Below, in pieces: positions 8,451 to 17,939 of a DNA stretch of 33,757 bases. A program made the position numbers and the translations under genes. The notes beneath the pieces are model-generated. The model did not search any database, was not told the DNA's origin, and saw nothing but the letters and a program-made list of their open reading frames with translations. Position 1 is the first letter of the stretch. Every line of letters starts with the position of its first letter. The DNA is from DTYU01 sp040757355 (GTDB taxonomy: Bacteria > Bacillota > Desulfotomaculia > Desulfotomaculales > Ammonificaceae), in the NCBI GenBank assembly GCA_040757355.1, contig JBFLWY010000029.1, positions 1-33,757 of the forward strand. The letters run 5' to 3'.

Positions 8451-11400
8451 GTGATCCCGATAAGGGATGCGGTATCTAACACCGGAAAATACTCCTTGAA
8501 ACTGTTAAAGTTATGTCTTGCCATAGCCTTTGTGTGCTTTTGTTTTTTATTAAGTGACGGCTTGGTTACTCCGGCTGAGGCTATGGGGCCGGTTGTCAGC
8601 GGCACGGATCCAACGAACGGCGCTACAGACGTGGTGACCACTAAAACGATCACCATTACCTTTGATGTATATATACAGGCCGGTTCCACCTACAGCACGA
8701 TTGCTCTAAAAGACCAGGGCGGTGCCGACGTAGCGTTTAGCAAGAGCATTACCGACAACGTGCTCACGATAGACCCGACCAGCCTTCTCGAATGTAGTGT
8801 GACCTACTGGGTTTACCTGCCGGCTCAGTGTGTGGAGGATCTTTCCGGGCAGCCTTTACAGAGCGATTACGACTTCAGCTTTTCCACCGAAGCGGCGCCT
8901 GCGGTGAGCGGTACCGATCCCACCAACGGCGCTACCGATGTCCGGGTAAACAAAACCATTACGGTTACCTTCAGTAAAAACATTCAGGCAGGTAGTGCTT
9001 ACGATACTATCGCTCTAAAAGATCAGAACGGTTTAGATGCGGCCTTAAGCAAGAGCATCAGCAATAACGTGCTTACCATCGATCCGACCAGCGACCTTAA
9101 TTGCAGCGTCACCTACTGGGTCTATGTTCCCGCCGGCTCCATTGCGGACACATCCGGGAACCCGACGGCGTGCGACTACAACTACAGCTTTACTACCTCT
9201 CCGGGGCAATGGTATTGCGAACTGGCGGATACGCCGGGTGACATCGGTCAGTGGACCTCGTTAGCGTTGGACGTATACGGTCAGCCGCATGTTAGTTACT
9301 ACTACGTTACCAACGGCGACCTGATGTACGCATACAAGGACACTACCTGGCATCCGGAAACAGTGGACAGTACGGATACGGTCGGGCAGTATACGTCCAT
9401 AGCTGTGGACGATAACAACTACCCGCACATAAGCTACTACGACGATACCAACGACAACTTGAAGTACGCTTACAAAGACGGTTCCGGGTGGCACCTCGAG
9501 ACCGTGGACAGCGACGGCAACGTTGGATCGTATACTTCCATAAAGCTGGACGCATCAGGGTATCCGCACATATCATACTTTGACGGTACCAACGGCTGCC
9601 TCAAATACGCTTACAAAGACAGCTCCGGCTGGCATACCGAAAGCATTGAAAGGATCGGGGGCAGCGACGCCTGGACTTCCCTTGTCCTCGACACGTCGGG
9701 GTACCCCCATATAAGCTACTTTTATGCCGACAGTTGGGACCTCAGGTATACTTATAAAGACGGTTCCGGGTGGCACATCGAGACCGCGGAGAGTTCAGGC
9801 TATCCCGGGTATTACTCATCCCTGGCCCTTGATGCGTCCGGCTATCCCCATATTAGCTATATAAAAGGCGCTGAGGCCGTAGGCGGCCCGACCAACGACC
9901 TGAAATACGCCTACAAAGATGCCGGCGGCTGGCACATCGAGGCGGTGGATACTTATGGTTTTATCTATTGGACCTCAATTGCCTTGGACCGGTCCGGCTA
10001 CCCGCACATCGGTTATTGGGATGTAACCAACAAGTATCCGCGTTACGGGTATAAGGACGGCTCCGGTTGGCACCTTGAAACCGTACCCGACGGTTTTTAT
10101 TCCGGCGAGTATGTATCGCTGGCCCTTGACGCGTCCGACAAACCTAGAATGACCTACTATATCAGTGTCGGCGACGATTTGAAATACGCTTGGTGGCTTA
10201 CCGACCCGCCGACAGTCACCGGTACCGACCCCCGCCGCAACGCCACAAACGTGGCGATCGGCAAGAGTATCGTTCTCACTTTCACGGAAGACGTTCAGGA
10301 GGGTGACAATTACGCTTCGATCACCTTAACGGACGGGGAAGGGAGCGTCCCGTTCACCAAGACACTGAGCGGTAAAACGCTTACCATCGACCCCGATAGC
10401 AGCTTGAGCAACAGCACCACTTACACGGTGACCGTTCTTGCCGGGGCGGTGAAGGACACAGAGAACAAGGCGCTGGCGGCGGATTTCACCTACAGCTTTA
10501 GCACTGAAGCGGCCCCGGCGGTCAGCAGCACGAACCCCGCAAGCGGTGCCGTCAACGTCCGGCCCGACCAGACAGTCACGGTCACGTTTAATAAAAACGT
10601 CCTGGCCGGCACCAATTACGCGGCGGTCAACCTGAAGCATCAGGACGGCAGCGATGTCGCTTTCAGTAAAAGTCTGAGCGGCAATGTGCTCACGCTTGAC
10701 CCGGACAGTAATCTCGAATACAGTGTGACCTATACAGTATACATACCGGCCGGCTGCGTTCAAGACGCTTCCGGAACCGCCCTGGCGAGTGATAACAACT
10801 TCAGCTTTACCACCGAGGCGGAACTGGCGGTACACGCAACCGACCCCGGCGGCGGCGACACCAATGTCCCGGCGGGTAAGACGATTACCGTGACCTTCAG
10901 CCAGGACGTTCAGGCCGGTACGAACTACGCGGCGATAAATCTCAAGCACCAAAACGGCAGCGACGTGGCGTTTACCAAGAGCATTGCGGGGCCGGTGCTT
11001 ACTATCGACCCGGATGCCGACTTAAGCTACAGCGTGACTTACACGGTTTATGTTCCCGCCGATTCAGTCGCAACCCTTGCCGGCACCGGTTTGCCTTCGG
11101 ACTACAGTTTCAGTTTTACCACGGAGGCCGGAGGGAGCTGGCAGATCGAAACCCCGGACGTAGCAGGGATTGTAGGCCTTTATACGTCGATTGCCCTCGA
11201 CGTTTACGGTTACCCGCATATCAGCTATTTTTATGACACCAGTGACGACCTGAAATACACCTATAAGGACGCGTCGGGCTGGCATACGACTACTGTGGAT
11301 TCTACGGGCAGTGTGGGGACGAATACTTCCATAGAAATGAATTCCGACGGCTATCCCTGTATAAGTTACCGTGACGACACCAATACGGACGTAAAGTACG

Positions 11401-13175
11401 CCTACAAAGACGCAAGCGGGTGGCACGTTGAGTTCGCGGATCAGCAGGCTACCGCCCTTGGCGCCAACCAGACGGGCCTAGCCTTCGATTCCTCGGGCTA
11501 CCCGCATATCAGTTATCTGAACTACATTGACAGTGCCACTCACAATCTGAAACACGCCTGGAAGGATGCCGGCGGCTGGCACGCGGAAACCGTGGATACC
11601 GCTACGGACAGGCCGGGGAATTGGTCTTCCATTGCCGTTGATTCGTCAGACAACATTCACGTAAGTCATTACACCGTCACCAGCGGCAATATAAAGTACG
11701 CCTATTACAACGGTGCCAGTTGGAGCAATACCACGGTGGAGAGTGCCAATATTATCGGGGAGTACTCTTCACTTGCGCTGGACGAATCGGGGTATCCCCA
11801 TATCAGCTACAACGACCGTACTAACTGGAATCTTAGGTACGCGTACAAGGACGCCGGCGGCTGGCACACCGAGACGGAAAACGTCGATGCCGCCGACCAG
11901 GTAGGCACTTATACCTCGATTAAAGTAAAGGACGGGTACCCCCGGATCAGCTATTACGACATCACAAACACCGCGCTCAAGTACGCATACAAGGACGGCG
12001 GGGGCTGGCACGCGGAGACCGTGGACAACAGCGGCAGTATGGGAACGTGGACGTCAATAGACCTCGATGTTTCCGGAAACCCGCACATCAGCTACTACGA
12101 CGCTACTAATTATGACTTGCGGTATGCTTACTGGCTGCCCGCCAAACCGATGGTCGCCGGCGTCGATCCCCTCCGGAACTCGACGAACGTTCGGGTCGGC
12201 AAGACCATCACCGTGAGCTTCACCGAAAACGTAGTGTCGGGCGACAACTACGCCGGTATCGCCTTGAAGGACCAGAGCGGCACGGACGTCCCGTTCACCA
12301 AGACGCTGAGCGGCAGAATGCTGACCATAGATCCCACCGCCGATCTTAGCTACAGCGTTACCTATACGGTGTACGTCCCCGCAGGTTCGGTTAAAGACTC
12401 GGGCGGCAACGCCCTGGCCAGCGATTTCAACTACAGCTTTACAACGGAGCCGGACACATACCCGCCGGCCGTAAGCAGCACCGACCCGGCGAACGGCGCC
12501 ACCGGCGTGGCACTCGGGAAAACCATTACAGTCACTTTTAATGAAGACATCCAGGCAGGCGCCAACTATGCCTCAATCAACCTCAAGCACGAGGACGGCA
12601 GCGACGTTGCGTTCAGCAAAAGCATCGCCGGCGCGGTACTCACCCTTGATCCGGACGCCAACCTGAGTGGCAGCGTTACCTATACCGTTTACGTCCCGGC
12701 AAGTTCGGTAAAGGACCTTGCCAACAACGCCCTGGCGAGCGACTACAACTTCAGTTTCACTACGGAGGCGCCGTCATCTACTATCACGATCACTCCCCCC
12801 GCGGGGATAAGCGGCTGGAGCCTTAACCCGTCCGTGAGCCAGCCGCAGATACAGTCCGGAACGCTTACCATCCAGGTCGACCCCGATGCCTCCTCCTGGG
12901 AGGCCATGGCTTCTGATAATGATACCACCAACACCGACGGGAAAATGACCGCCTGGAACGGCTCATATGACATTGCAAAGAAACTTCAAAGTGCCATGAA
13001 GGTGGCAGGGACTTACGAGGTGACCTTGCCAACCGGAGGGAAGATAGCCGATGGGACAGGAGACCAATCTGTCCCGGTAACGTTTAAACAAACCGTCAAT
13101 TGGAGCGACCCTCCCCTAAGCGGCGGGTATTCCTACCGGATTATTGTCACTTTTACCGCGACAATTACTGCGTAA
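8451..13175 (+). CDS. Giant secreted protein: seven Ig-like (Big_5) domains and two seven-repeat propellers
   Basis: A 1574-residue exported protein, with GTG start behind GGGAGG and a signal sequence in residues 1-45. The modules run in the order 2 Ig-like, propeller, 3 Ig-like, propeller, 2 Ig-like, then a C-terminal beta domain (about 1440-1574). Each Ig-like unit (about 100 residues) has a TDPxxxATNV start, a KTITVTF strand, LTIDPxxxLSYSVTYTVYVPAGSV and a SFTTEA end, as in SbsA-type Big_5 domains. The propeller blocks (about 254-583 and 897-1229) each consist of seven ~47-residue repeats built on SGWHxETVD, YTSIALDxSGYPHISYYD and LKYAYKD, consistent with seven-bladed beta-propellers. There is no SLH or sortase motif, so attachment may depend on the preceding SLH protein or on the unknown tail. 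Function is likely adhesive or structural (inference). Confidence 0.85.
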   Translation: MIPIRDAVSNTGKYSLKLLKLCLAIAFVCFCFLLSDGLVTPAEAMGPVVSGTDPTNGATDVVTTKTITITFDVYIQAGSTYSTIALKDQGGADVAFSKSITDNVLTIDPTSLLECSVTYWVYLPAQCVEDLSGQPLQSDYDFSFSTEAAPAVSGTDPTNGATDVRVNKTITVTFSKNIQAGSAYDTIALKDQNGLDAALSKSISNNVLTIDPTSDLNCSVTYWVYVPAGSIADTSGNPTACDYNYSFTTSPGQWYCELADTPGDIGQWTSLALDVYGQPHVSYYYVTNGDLMYAYKDTTWHPETVDSTDTVGQYTSIAVDDNNYPHISYYDDTNDNLKYAYKDGSGWHLETVDSDGNVGSYTSIKLDASGYPHISYFDGTNGCLKYAYKDSSGWHTESIERIGGSDAWTSLVLDTSGYPHISYFYADSWDLRYTYKDGSGWHIETAESSGYPGYYSSLALDASGYPHISYIKGAEAVGGPTNDLKYAYKDAGGWHIEAVDTYGFIYWTSIALDRSGYPHIGYWDVTNKYPRYGYKDGSGWHLETVPDGFYSGEYVSLALDASDKPRMTYYISVGDDLKYAWWLTDPPTVTGTDPRRNATNVAIGKSIVLTFTEDVQEGDNYASITLTDGEGSVPFTKTLSGKTLTIDPDSSLSNSTTYTVTVLAGAVKDTENKALAADFTYSFSTEAAPAVSSTNPASGAVNVRPDQTVTVTFNKNVLAGTNYAAVNLKHQDGSDVAFSKSLSGNVLTLDPDSNLEYSVTYTVYIPAGCVQDASGTALASDNNFSFTTEAELAVHATDPGGGDTNVPAGKTITVTFSQDVQAGTNYAAINLKHQNGSDVAFTKSIAGPVLTIDPDADLSYSVTYTVYVPADSVATLAGTGLPSDYSFSFTTEAGGSWQIETPDVAGIVGLYTSIALDVYGYPHISYFYDTSDDLKYTYKDASGWHTTTVDSTGSVGTNTSIEMNSDGYPCISYRDDTNTDVKYAYKDASGWHVEFADQQATALGANQTGLAFDSSGYPHISYLNYIDSATHNLKHAWKDAGGWHAETVDTATDRPGNWSSIAVDSSDNIHVSHYTVTSGNIKYAYYNGASWSNTTVESANIIGEYSSLALDESGYPHISYNDRTNWNLRYAYKDAGGWHTETENVDAADQVGTYTSIKVKDGYPRISYYDITNTALKYAYKDGGGWHAETVDNSGSMGTWTSIDLDVSGNPHISYYDATNYDLRYAYWLPAKPMVAGVDPLRNSTNVRVGKTITVSFTENVVSGDNYAGIALKDQSGTDVPFTKTLSGRMLTIDPTADLSYSVTYTVYVPAGSVKDSGGNALASDFNYSFTTEPDTYPPAVSSTDPANGATGVALGKTITVTFNEDIQAGANYASINLKHEDGSDVAFSKSIAGAVLTLDPDANLSGSVTYTVYVPASSVKDLANNALASDYNFSFTTEAPSSTITITPPAGISGWSLNPSVSQPQIQSGTLTIQVDPDASSWEAMASDNDTTNTDGKMTAWNGSYDIAKKLQSAMKVAGTYEVTLPTGGKIADGTGDQSVPVTFKQTVNWSDPPLSGGYSYRIIVTFTATITA

Positions 13176-13564
13176 CTAAAAGTAACCCTAAAGGAAGTAC
13201 GAGATTGACCGGTACCACACTTCTCACCTCACACCTCACACTTCCCAATACGCCTGGGGATAACGGCAGGTAAGGCATTTTCATGCCTCTGTTGGTGCGG
13301 CCCCAAGCGTTATGAAAGTCTTCTGTCTGAATTTTGTAACGGAAGACGTTGTTCTTCTGCTGGTCAAGTGTTAAGCGAAAAGGAAAACGGTGAAGATGGA
13401 AAAACTCTTGTTAAACTAAAAATATGTTAAACTAAAGCCGGGGGAATTAATGTTCGTGGGGCTGAAAAACTCGTTACTATTCTTAAAGGGGCAATGATTG
13501 AAGTCCGATTTACCTGTTGCCCGGAAAGCTTTTTCGTGAATAAACTCTATCTGGAGGGGTTTGG
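13176..13564. other. Intergenic region with a two-part hairpin and a short tandem repeat
   Basis: No gene in 389 bases. It starts with pyrimidine-rich text (CTCACCTCACACCTCACACTTCCC, near 13222-13245). A nested RNA fold follows: outer stem 13251-13259 with 13301-13309 (8 of 9 pairs) around the perfect hairpin 13273-13278/13283-13288. An 11-bp direct repeat GTTAAACTAAA occurs at 13410-13420 and 13426-13436. No terminator U-tract follows the fold. Confidence 0.5.
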
Positions 13565-14287
13565 GTGAAAAGGTCTTGGGTAAAGAAGTCATTGCTGCTC
13601 GCTTGTCTCGGGGCGCTACCTTTTCTTATGTTCGCCTTGTATGAGTATTCTACTAATCTTAGTCAGCAACACGCCTATTTTGCCCCGATGAAACAACCTG
13701 AGGGTGAAGAGCCGGCTGACGAAAGGCTACCACGATATCGCATCGTAAAGGTGGAATGTCATGAGAACAGCGGACAGCAGGAATTGGTGTTTGGTGTAAT
13801 CCTCCCTCTGGACAGCAAAAGAAAGCAGATAGAGAGGGCCGCAAGAGATATCCTTGAAAAGTTCACTTCAAGATATGAAGTTACTGCCGCCGTTTTAAAG
13901 TTCTATTACGCGTATCCAGAAGTGAGCGAGAAATTTACCTTCGGATATGCCGAATGGTCACACAATGTGGGTTGGACTTTTAACCTTAACCCGCCTACCG
14001 AATATGTGGACCCGCAAAAGTTCAGATTTACCGACTTTGAAGGTGAGGTGTATGACTACTACTCCCTTGCCTTGGAGTCAAGGGGTAATCCGTATAATGA
14101 GTTGCCTCAAGGAATCCCACTGAACGAATGGGTCGAGAGTTATCAGGCGAAGGTCCGCACCTGGGAAGAAGAGAAGCTGAGAGAAACTGCAGAAAGATAC
14201 AGGATCAGTTGCGAAGAAGCCGCAAGAATTCGTACAAAAAAGCGATCGATGGTATACCCCTTGGCTTCCGGGTACGAGTTCGAGTAA
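13565..14287 (+). CDS. Membrane-anchored or secreted protein of unknown function
   Basis: 240 residues. A Lys/Arg-rich start and one hydrophobic segment (about 7-26) suggest a signal anchor, with the rest outside the membrane. The extracytoplasmic part has a beta-alpha stretch (RYRIVKVECHENSG, then a helix with KRKQIERAARDILEKF) and an aromatic middle region; the C-terminal part is a charged helix (about 195-230). I do not recognise a family. The GTG is preceded by GGAGGGG at good spacing, which decides the start. It follows the surface-protein genes but is separated by 389 bp, so co-function is only suggested by position. Confidence 0.7.
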   Translation: MKRSWVKKSLLLACLGALPFLMFALYEYSTNLSQQHAYFAPMKQPEGEEPADERLPRYRIVKVECHENSGQQELVFGVILPLDSKRKQIERAARDILEKFTSRYEVTAAVLKFYYAYPEVSEKFTFGYAEWSHNVGWTFNLNPPTEYVDPQKFRFTDFEGEVYDYYSLALESRGNPYNELPQGIPLNEWVESYQAKVRTWEEEKLRETAERYRISCEEAARIRTKKRSMVYPLASGYEFE

Positions 14288-14328
14288 GAGCGGCAGCGGG
14301 GATAGCGGGCGGCCGGGATTTTAAGGTA

Positions 14329-14763
14329 TTATGTACGCCGCAGGAGCCGGTAGAGCGCGGCGGCGAAACGTTCGTCGTCGGCGGGGGCGCGTTTTGCCGG
14401 GCCTTTGGTACGGGTACCGCCGCGGCGGAGGCGGGCTTTTAGGTTGCGCTCCTCAAGGAGAAACGGGATTGACTCCGGCCGGTAGATACGGCCGTTTGGG
14501 GAGAGGGCTGCCGCGCCCTTTCCGATAACTATGGCGGCCAAGCCCCAGTCCTGTGTTACGACGATGTCGCCTGGCCCGGCGGCGTTGGCAACCGCGATGT
14601 CGGTCTCCTCGGGGGCATCCCCGACAACAATGTGTTTTTCCGATTCGATGTTATGTTTGAAGCTTGCTATTGTCCAGAGCTGGACACCGGAATCGGTTGC
14701 CGCCTTTCGGCAGATGCTTAGTACGCTTACGGGGCAGGCGTCGGCGTCTACGATGATTTTCAA
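14329..14763 (-). CDS. YaiI/YqxD family protein (UPF0178, DUF188)
   Basis: 144 residues, the usual length for the family. It begins MKIIVDADACPV, the signature of YaiI/YqxD proteins, which resemble PIN/NYN-like nuclease folds with conserved acidic residues. The later VVTQDWGLAA and the terminal arginine-rich GGTRTKGP region are also typical. Molecular function is not established. It is convergent with the preceding gene and divergent from the NurA operon that follows. Confidence 0.88.
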   Translation of the reverse strand: MKIIVDADACPVSVLSICRKAATDSGVQLWTIASFKHNIESEKHIVVGDAPEETDIAVANAAGPGDIVVTQDWGLAAIVIGKGAAALSPNGRIYRPESIPFLLEERNLKARLRRGGTRTKGPAKRAPADDERFAAALYRLLRRT

Positions 14764-14931
14764 GTCGTGTCCCCCCGGTGTTTAGTAAGCCTATTATACT
14801 ATTGCCTGCAAAGGGTCGAAAGAGTTCGGGGGGCATTCCAGGGTCCTGAAAAAGGCGCCTTTCCCCTTTTCTTGAGGCTTGCTCCGGCACTCAGGGGTGT
14901 GATACGATGCAACTAAGAAGAGCAGAAAAGG

Positions 14932-15909
14932 GTGGGCGTTCTGCTGATAACCAATGAGGGGGCGCTGAGTGAGTTACGGCGCTTCGGCGAAGCGCTTTCC
15001 GGTTTAATGAGGCCTGAAACCGGCGCTTTGCGGCAGGCGCTCACGCGGGTAGGACGTTTTGTCCGGGTGGAGCCCCAGAAGCCGGGAAAGACTGCAAAAC
15101 TGTTGATCGCGGTAGACGGTTCCTGCCAGACAGTCGGCGCGTCCTACCCTTATTATTTGACGCTCGTCCAGGCGGCAGCCCTGATTTTTCCGCCCAAGGT
15201 TCAGCCGCTGGTGAAACACCGGATATTCTCACCCCTGTTTCCGGAGGAGCGTGCGGCGGTCGAGACCAAGGCGGGCGGTACCCAGCCGGTCGAAGTGGCG
15301 GCGGAGTTCCGGGTACGGGAAATGATGGCTGAGCTCGAGTTGGCTGTAGCCCTTGAAGCCGCACTTCTGTCAAAGGGCGCGGTTATTCTGCTCGGCGGAG
15401 GATTTGTGCATTTCAAGGCGAGGGCTTGGGTATTGTTTGACCAGTTGGTTCAAGTGGCGACGGAACACAACCATTTGTTGATCGGTGTAATTGAAGAGGT
15501 ATCGAGCCGACTTTTGACCGAGATAGTAGGAGAGGTATGGCCGGGCGACAACCCGCCCTATGATCGGGAAGTCTTATTCGGCTGCATGGAGGTAGGCGAG
15601 GCCTTTGCCCTTTCACCGGAGTTGCAGAAAAAAGCGGGCATCGGTACTGTTTATGCCCGGTTTGCTGCTCATCCGCAGCCGGTGGCTTTCGACTTCTTAA
15701 CTATACAAGAGAAAGAAATGCTGGAAGTGCTCGGGGTTTTACGGGCGCTGACACCTTGTGACGGGCGGGGCGTCCCGGCGGCGGTTGACATCGCGGACCG
15801 GTACGTGCGGCTGACCGCGCCGGAGGTCGAGCAGTTGGTGGCGGCGGCGGTGCCCGCCGGGCTGCGGGAAGTCCTCCTGACGGCCCACCGGCTGCGGCGG
15901 AGTATTTAG
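14932..15909 (+). CDS. NurA-like protein, apparently missing several catalytic residues
   Basis: 325 residues with the NurA fold signature: AVDGS (Asp62), a long helix with acidic residues (131-145), a beta strand at VILLGGGF (151-158), LIGVIEEVSSRLL (184-195), and a final strand pattern YARF...VAFDF. NurA is a 5'-3' nuclease that works inside the HerA hexamer during DNA end resection in archaea. Compared with the catalytic set I recall for Sulfolobus NurA (two Asp, Glu, Tyr and His), the first Asp is kept. The strand usually reading DGS reads GGG here, and the late Tyr...His pair appears as Val281...Asp289 with the same eight-residue spacing. It may therefore be a structural partner of HerA rather than an active nuclease (inference). 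The GTG start is weakly supported. HerA follows immediately. Confidence 0.72.
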   Translation: MGVLLITNEGALSELRRFGEALSGLMRPETGALRQALTRVGRFVRVEPQKPGKTAKLLIAVDGSCQTVGASYPYYLTLVQAAALIFPPKVQPLVKHRIFSPLFPEERAAVETKAGGTQPVEVAAEFRVREMMAELELAVALEAALLSKGAVILLGGGFVHFKARAWVLFDQLVQVATEHNHLLIGVIEEVSSRLLTEIVGEVWPGDNPPYDREVLFGCMEVGEAFALSPELQKKAGIGTVYARFAAHPQPVAFDFLTIQEKEMLEVLGVLRALTPCDGRGVPAAVDIADRYVRLTAPEVEQLVAAAVPAGLREVLLTAHRLRRSI

Positions 15910-15974
15910 CAATATATATCTGTTTTGCCCCGGAAAGAGTCATTTGCGACTGTTTGCGGAAGGGGTCGGGTATT

Positions 15975-17918
15975 TTGCGGATTATCGGCGTCGCCGACCA
16001 ACAACGGGCAAGGGTGGCCACGCGGGAGAGGCCCTTTCGGATCAACGAGTTTTTAATGGTGGAAGACGGTAGCGGGGGAATCTTGGTCGAAGTGGTGGCA
16101 ACCCAGGCGCTGAACCCGCTGCTGCCGGATTCCGGCCGCAGCCCGGGACTAATCGACGAGGCTACTTTCGGCACCCTCCAGGCTTTAGGCTATAACCCGG
16201 GGAACGAAACCTTCTACCTTGCGGAGGTCAGGGCAACGTCGGAGCTGTCCTGCCCGCTGGCGGTAGGCGCAAAAGTACGCCCGGCGGTCTTTGCAGAGGT
16301 ACGTGACCTGTTGCTTCCCGGGGAAACCGGCCGTGCTGCTCTGCTCGGCGTGGTGCGGGGCACGGAGGGGTTTGAGGTGCCTGAAGAGTTGCAAAACCTG
16401 GTGTTTCGTTATCACCCTGACGATGACACCGCGCAGGCTGTTAAAGGGGTACCTTTTTTCGTCAGCCTGTCAGAACTGAGCCAGTATCCTCACATCGGGA
16501 TCTTCGGGGGTTCGGGTTCCGGAAAATCCTTCGCCCTTAGGGTGCTGACCGAGGAGCTTATGCGGCAGGGGCTGCCTGCTGTGGTGTTCGACCCCCATTT
16601 TGAGTTGAGTTTTGAACAGCCTCTGGTGATGGACGCCGTTTTCATGGAAAAAAAGGATGGCCTAAGCGGCCTGTGGACAGTCTTTACGATTGGTCATAAC
16701 GTAAGCATCAAGTTTGAAGACCTTTCCCGCGGCGACCTCGTAACTGTGCTCCGTTCTGCGATGGAAGGATGGACGGAGCAGATGGAGCATGCTGCGCGGC
16801 TGCTCTGGCATTCGGGCGACAGCGCGGAAACCTACCGGCGGCGGCTTGCGGCGCTGGCTGAAGCACTGTCGCAAAAAGGACGGTATGACCGTGCCCTGGA
16901 AGCTGTAGATAAGGGCGAGGATGCAGCCGCCAGGCTTTTTCCTGAAGACCCGGCGCGGCAGGAGGAGTTTCGTGACCGGCTCGCCGTTTACCGGGAGTAC
17001 CGGGACAGCGGCATTGCGGAGGCTACCGCGTACGCCGTGCTCCGGCGGCTTGGGTACCTGCTTCACGGCAACCTCATCGGCCCCCAGGGAACGGAGGTTT
17101 TAGAGGAGGCCCTGAAACAGGGAAAGACGTGTATAGTTCGCGGGGAAACGCGCAATCTTGAGATTTTCGCGACCTACGCCGTTCGGAAACTGTTCGGCTT
17201 GCGTCGCCGGTACCGTGATAACCTCCAATACGGAAGCGGAAAAGGTCAGGCCTTTTTCCCGCCGTTCTTTTTGGTGACTGATGAGGCGCATGCCTTGGCG
17301 CCGAAGCCGAAAGGGGAGAAAGACTTTTCCCCCGCGCGGTCAATTGTGCGTGAGATTGCGCAGGAAGGACGAAAGTACGGCGTGTTTTTGATTCTGGCGA
17401 CCCAGCGCCCGGCGCTTTTAGACGACACGGTGAATGCGCAGCTCAACACCAAAGTCATCTTTCGTACTGTGCGGGCGCAGGATCTGGATGCGATAAGCAG
17501 GGAGACCGATCTCGGGCCGCATGAAGTAGCCAGGCTGCCGTACCTTTCTTCCGGGAACGCCTTTGTTTCCTCGGCGATAATCGGGCGGACGGTGCCCGTC
17601 GCCGTGCGCGCTGCCTGGACACGGAGTCCGCACAGCGAGAATCCTTTTGATGAATGGCGCAGGTACCTCAGCGCGGTTGGTGAAGACCTGTGGCCGGCGG
17701 TGCGGGGATTTATGGCCGGCAACAAGGGGTTTGTGACGGAAATCGACCTGGCGGCGTGCCTCAACCACTGCCAGGAGGTGCTGGACAGGCGGATAACGCA
17801 GGCCGAAATCAGGAAAGCCCTCGAACGATGGTCGGCGGAGGGTCGTATCGAAGCCCGGCCGAGCAGGGCCTTTGGCGGGATGCGGTGGGTAATGAAATCA
17901 GCGATTGAAGGGCCCTAA
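15975..17918 (+). CDS. herA: HerA-like hexameric DNA translocase ATPase
   Basis: About 647 residues, FtsK/HerA-superfamily motor. The N-terminal HAS-barrel-like region (about 1-120) begins RIIGVADQQRARV. Walker A is GGSGSGKS (about 178-185), Walker B is FFLVTDEAHAL with Asp436-Glu437, and sensor-type ATQRPALLDD follows at about 475-485. The C-terminal part (about 560-647) looks like a winged-helix tail. HerA threads DNA ends for NurA and Mre11-Rad50 resection in archaea. An upstream TTG (15954) is in frame, but the TTG at 15975 has GGAAGGGG nine bases before it and is preferred. It lies between the NurA-like and Mre11-like genes in the same operon. Confidence 0.9.
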   Translation: MRIIGVADQQRARVATRERPFRINEFLMVEDGSGGILVEVVATQALNPLLPDSGRSPGLIDEATFGTLQALGYNPGNETFYLAEVRATSELSCPLAVGAKVRPAVFAEVRDLLLPGETGRAALLGVVRGTEGFEVPEELQNLVFRYHPDDDTAQAVKGVPFFVSLSELSQYPHIGIFGGSGSGKSFALRVLTEELMRQGLPAVVFDPHFELSFEQPLVMDAVFMEKKDGLSGLWTVFTIGHNVSIKFEDLSRGDLVTVLRSAMEGWTEQMEHAARLLWHSGDSAETYRRRLAALAEALSQKGRYDRALEAVDKGEDAAARLFPEDPARQEEFRDRLAVYREYRDSGIAEATAYAVLRRLGYLLHGNLIGPQGTEVLEEALKQGKTCIVRGETRNLEIFATYAVRKLFGLRRRYRDNLQYGSGKGQAFFPPFFLVTDEAHALAPKPKGEKDFSPARSIVREIAQEGRKYGVFLILATQRPALLDDTVNAQLNTKVIFRTVRAQDLDAISRETDLGPHEVARLPYLSSGNAFVSSAIIGRTVPVAVRAAWTRSPHSENPFDEWRRYLSAVGEDLWPAVRGFMAGNKGFVTEIDLAACLNHCQEVLDRRITQAEIRKALERWSAEGRIEARPSRAFGGMRWVMKSAIEGP

Positions 17919-17939
17919 TTCGCGATACCGGAGGCCAAA

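Noticed and set aside
10326..10952. 208-codon antisense ORF within the giant protein gene
   Set aside because: Shadow frame produced by repetitive Ig-like coding on the other strand.
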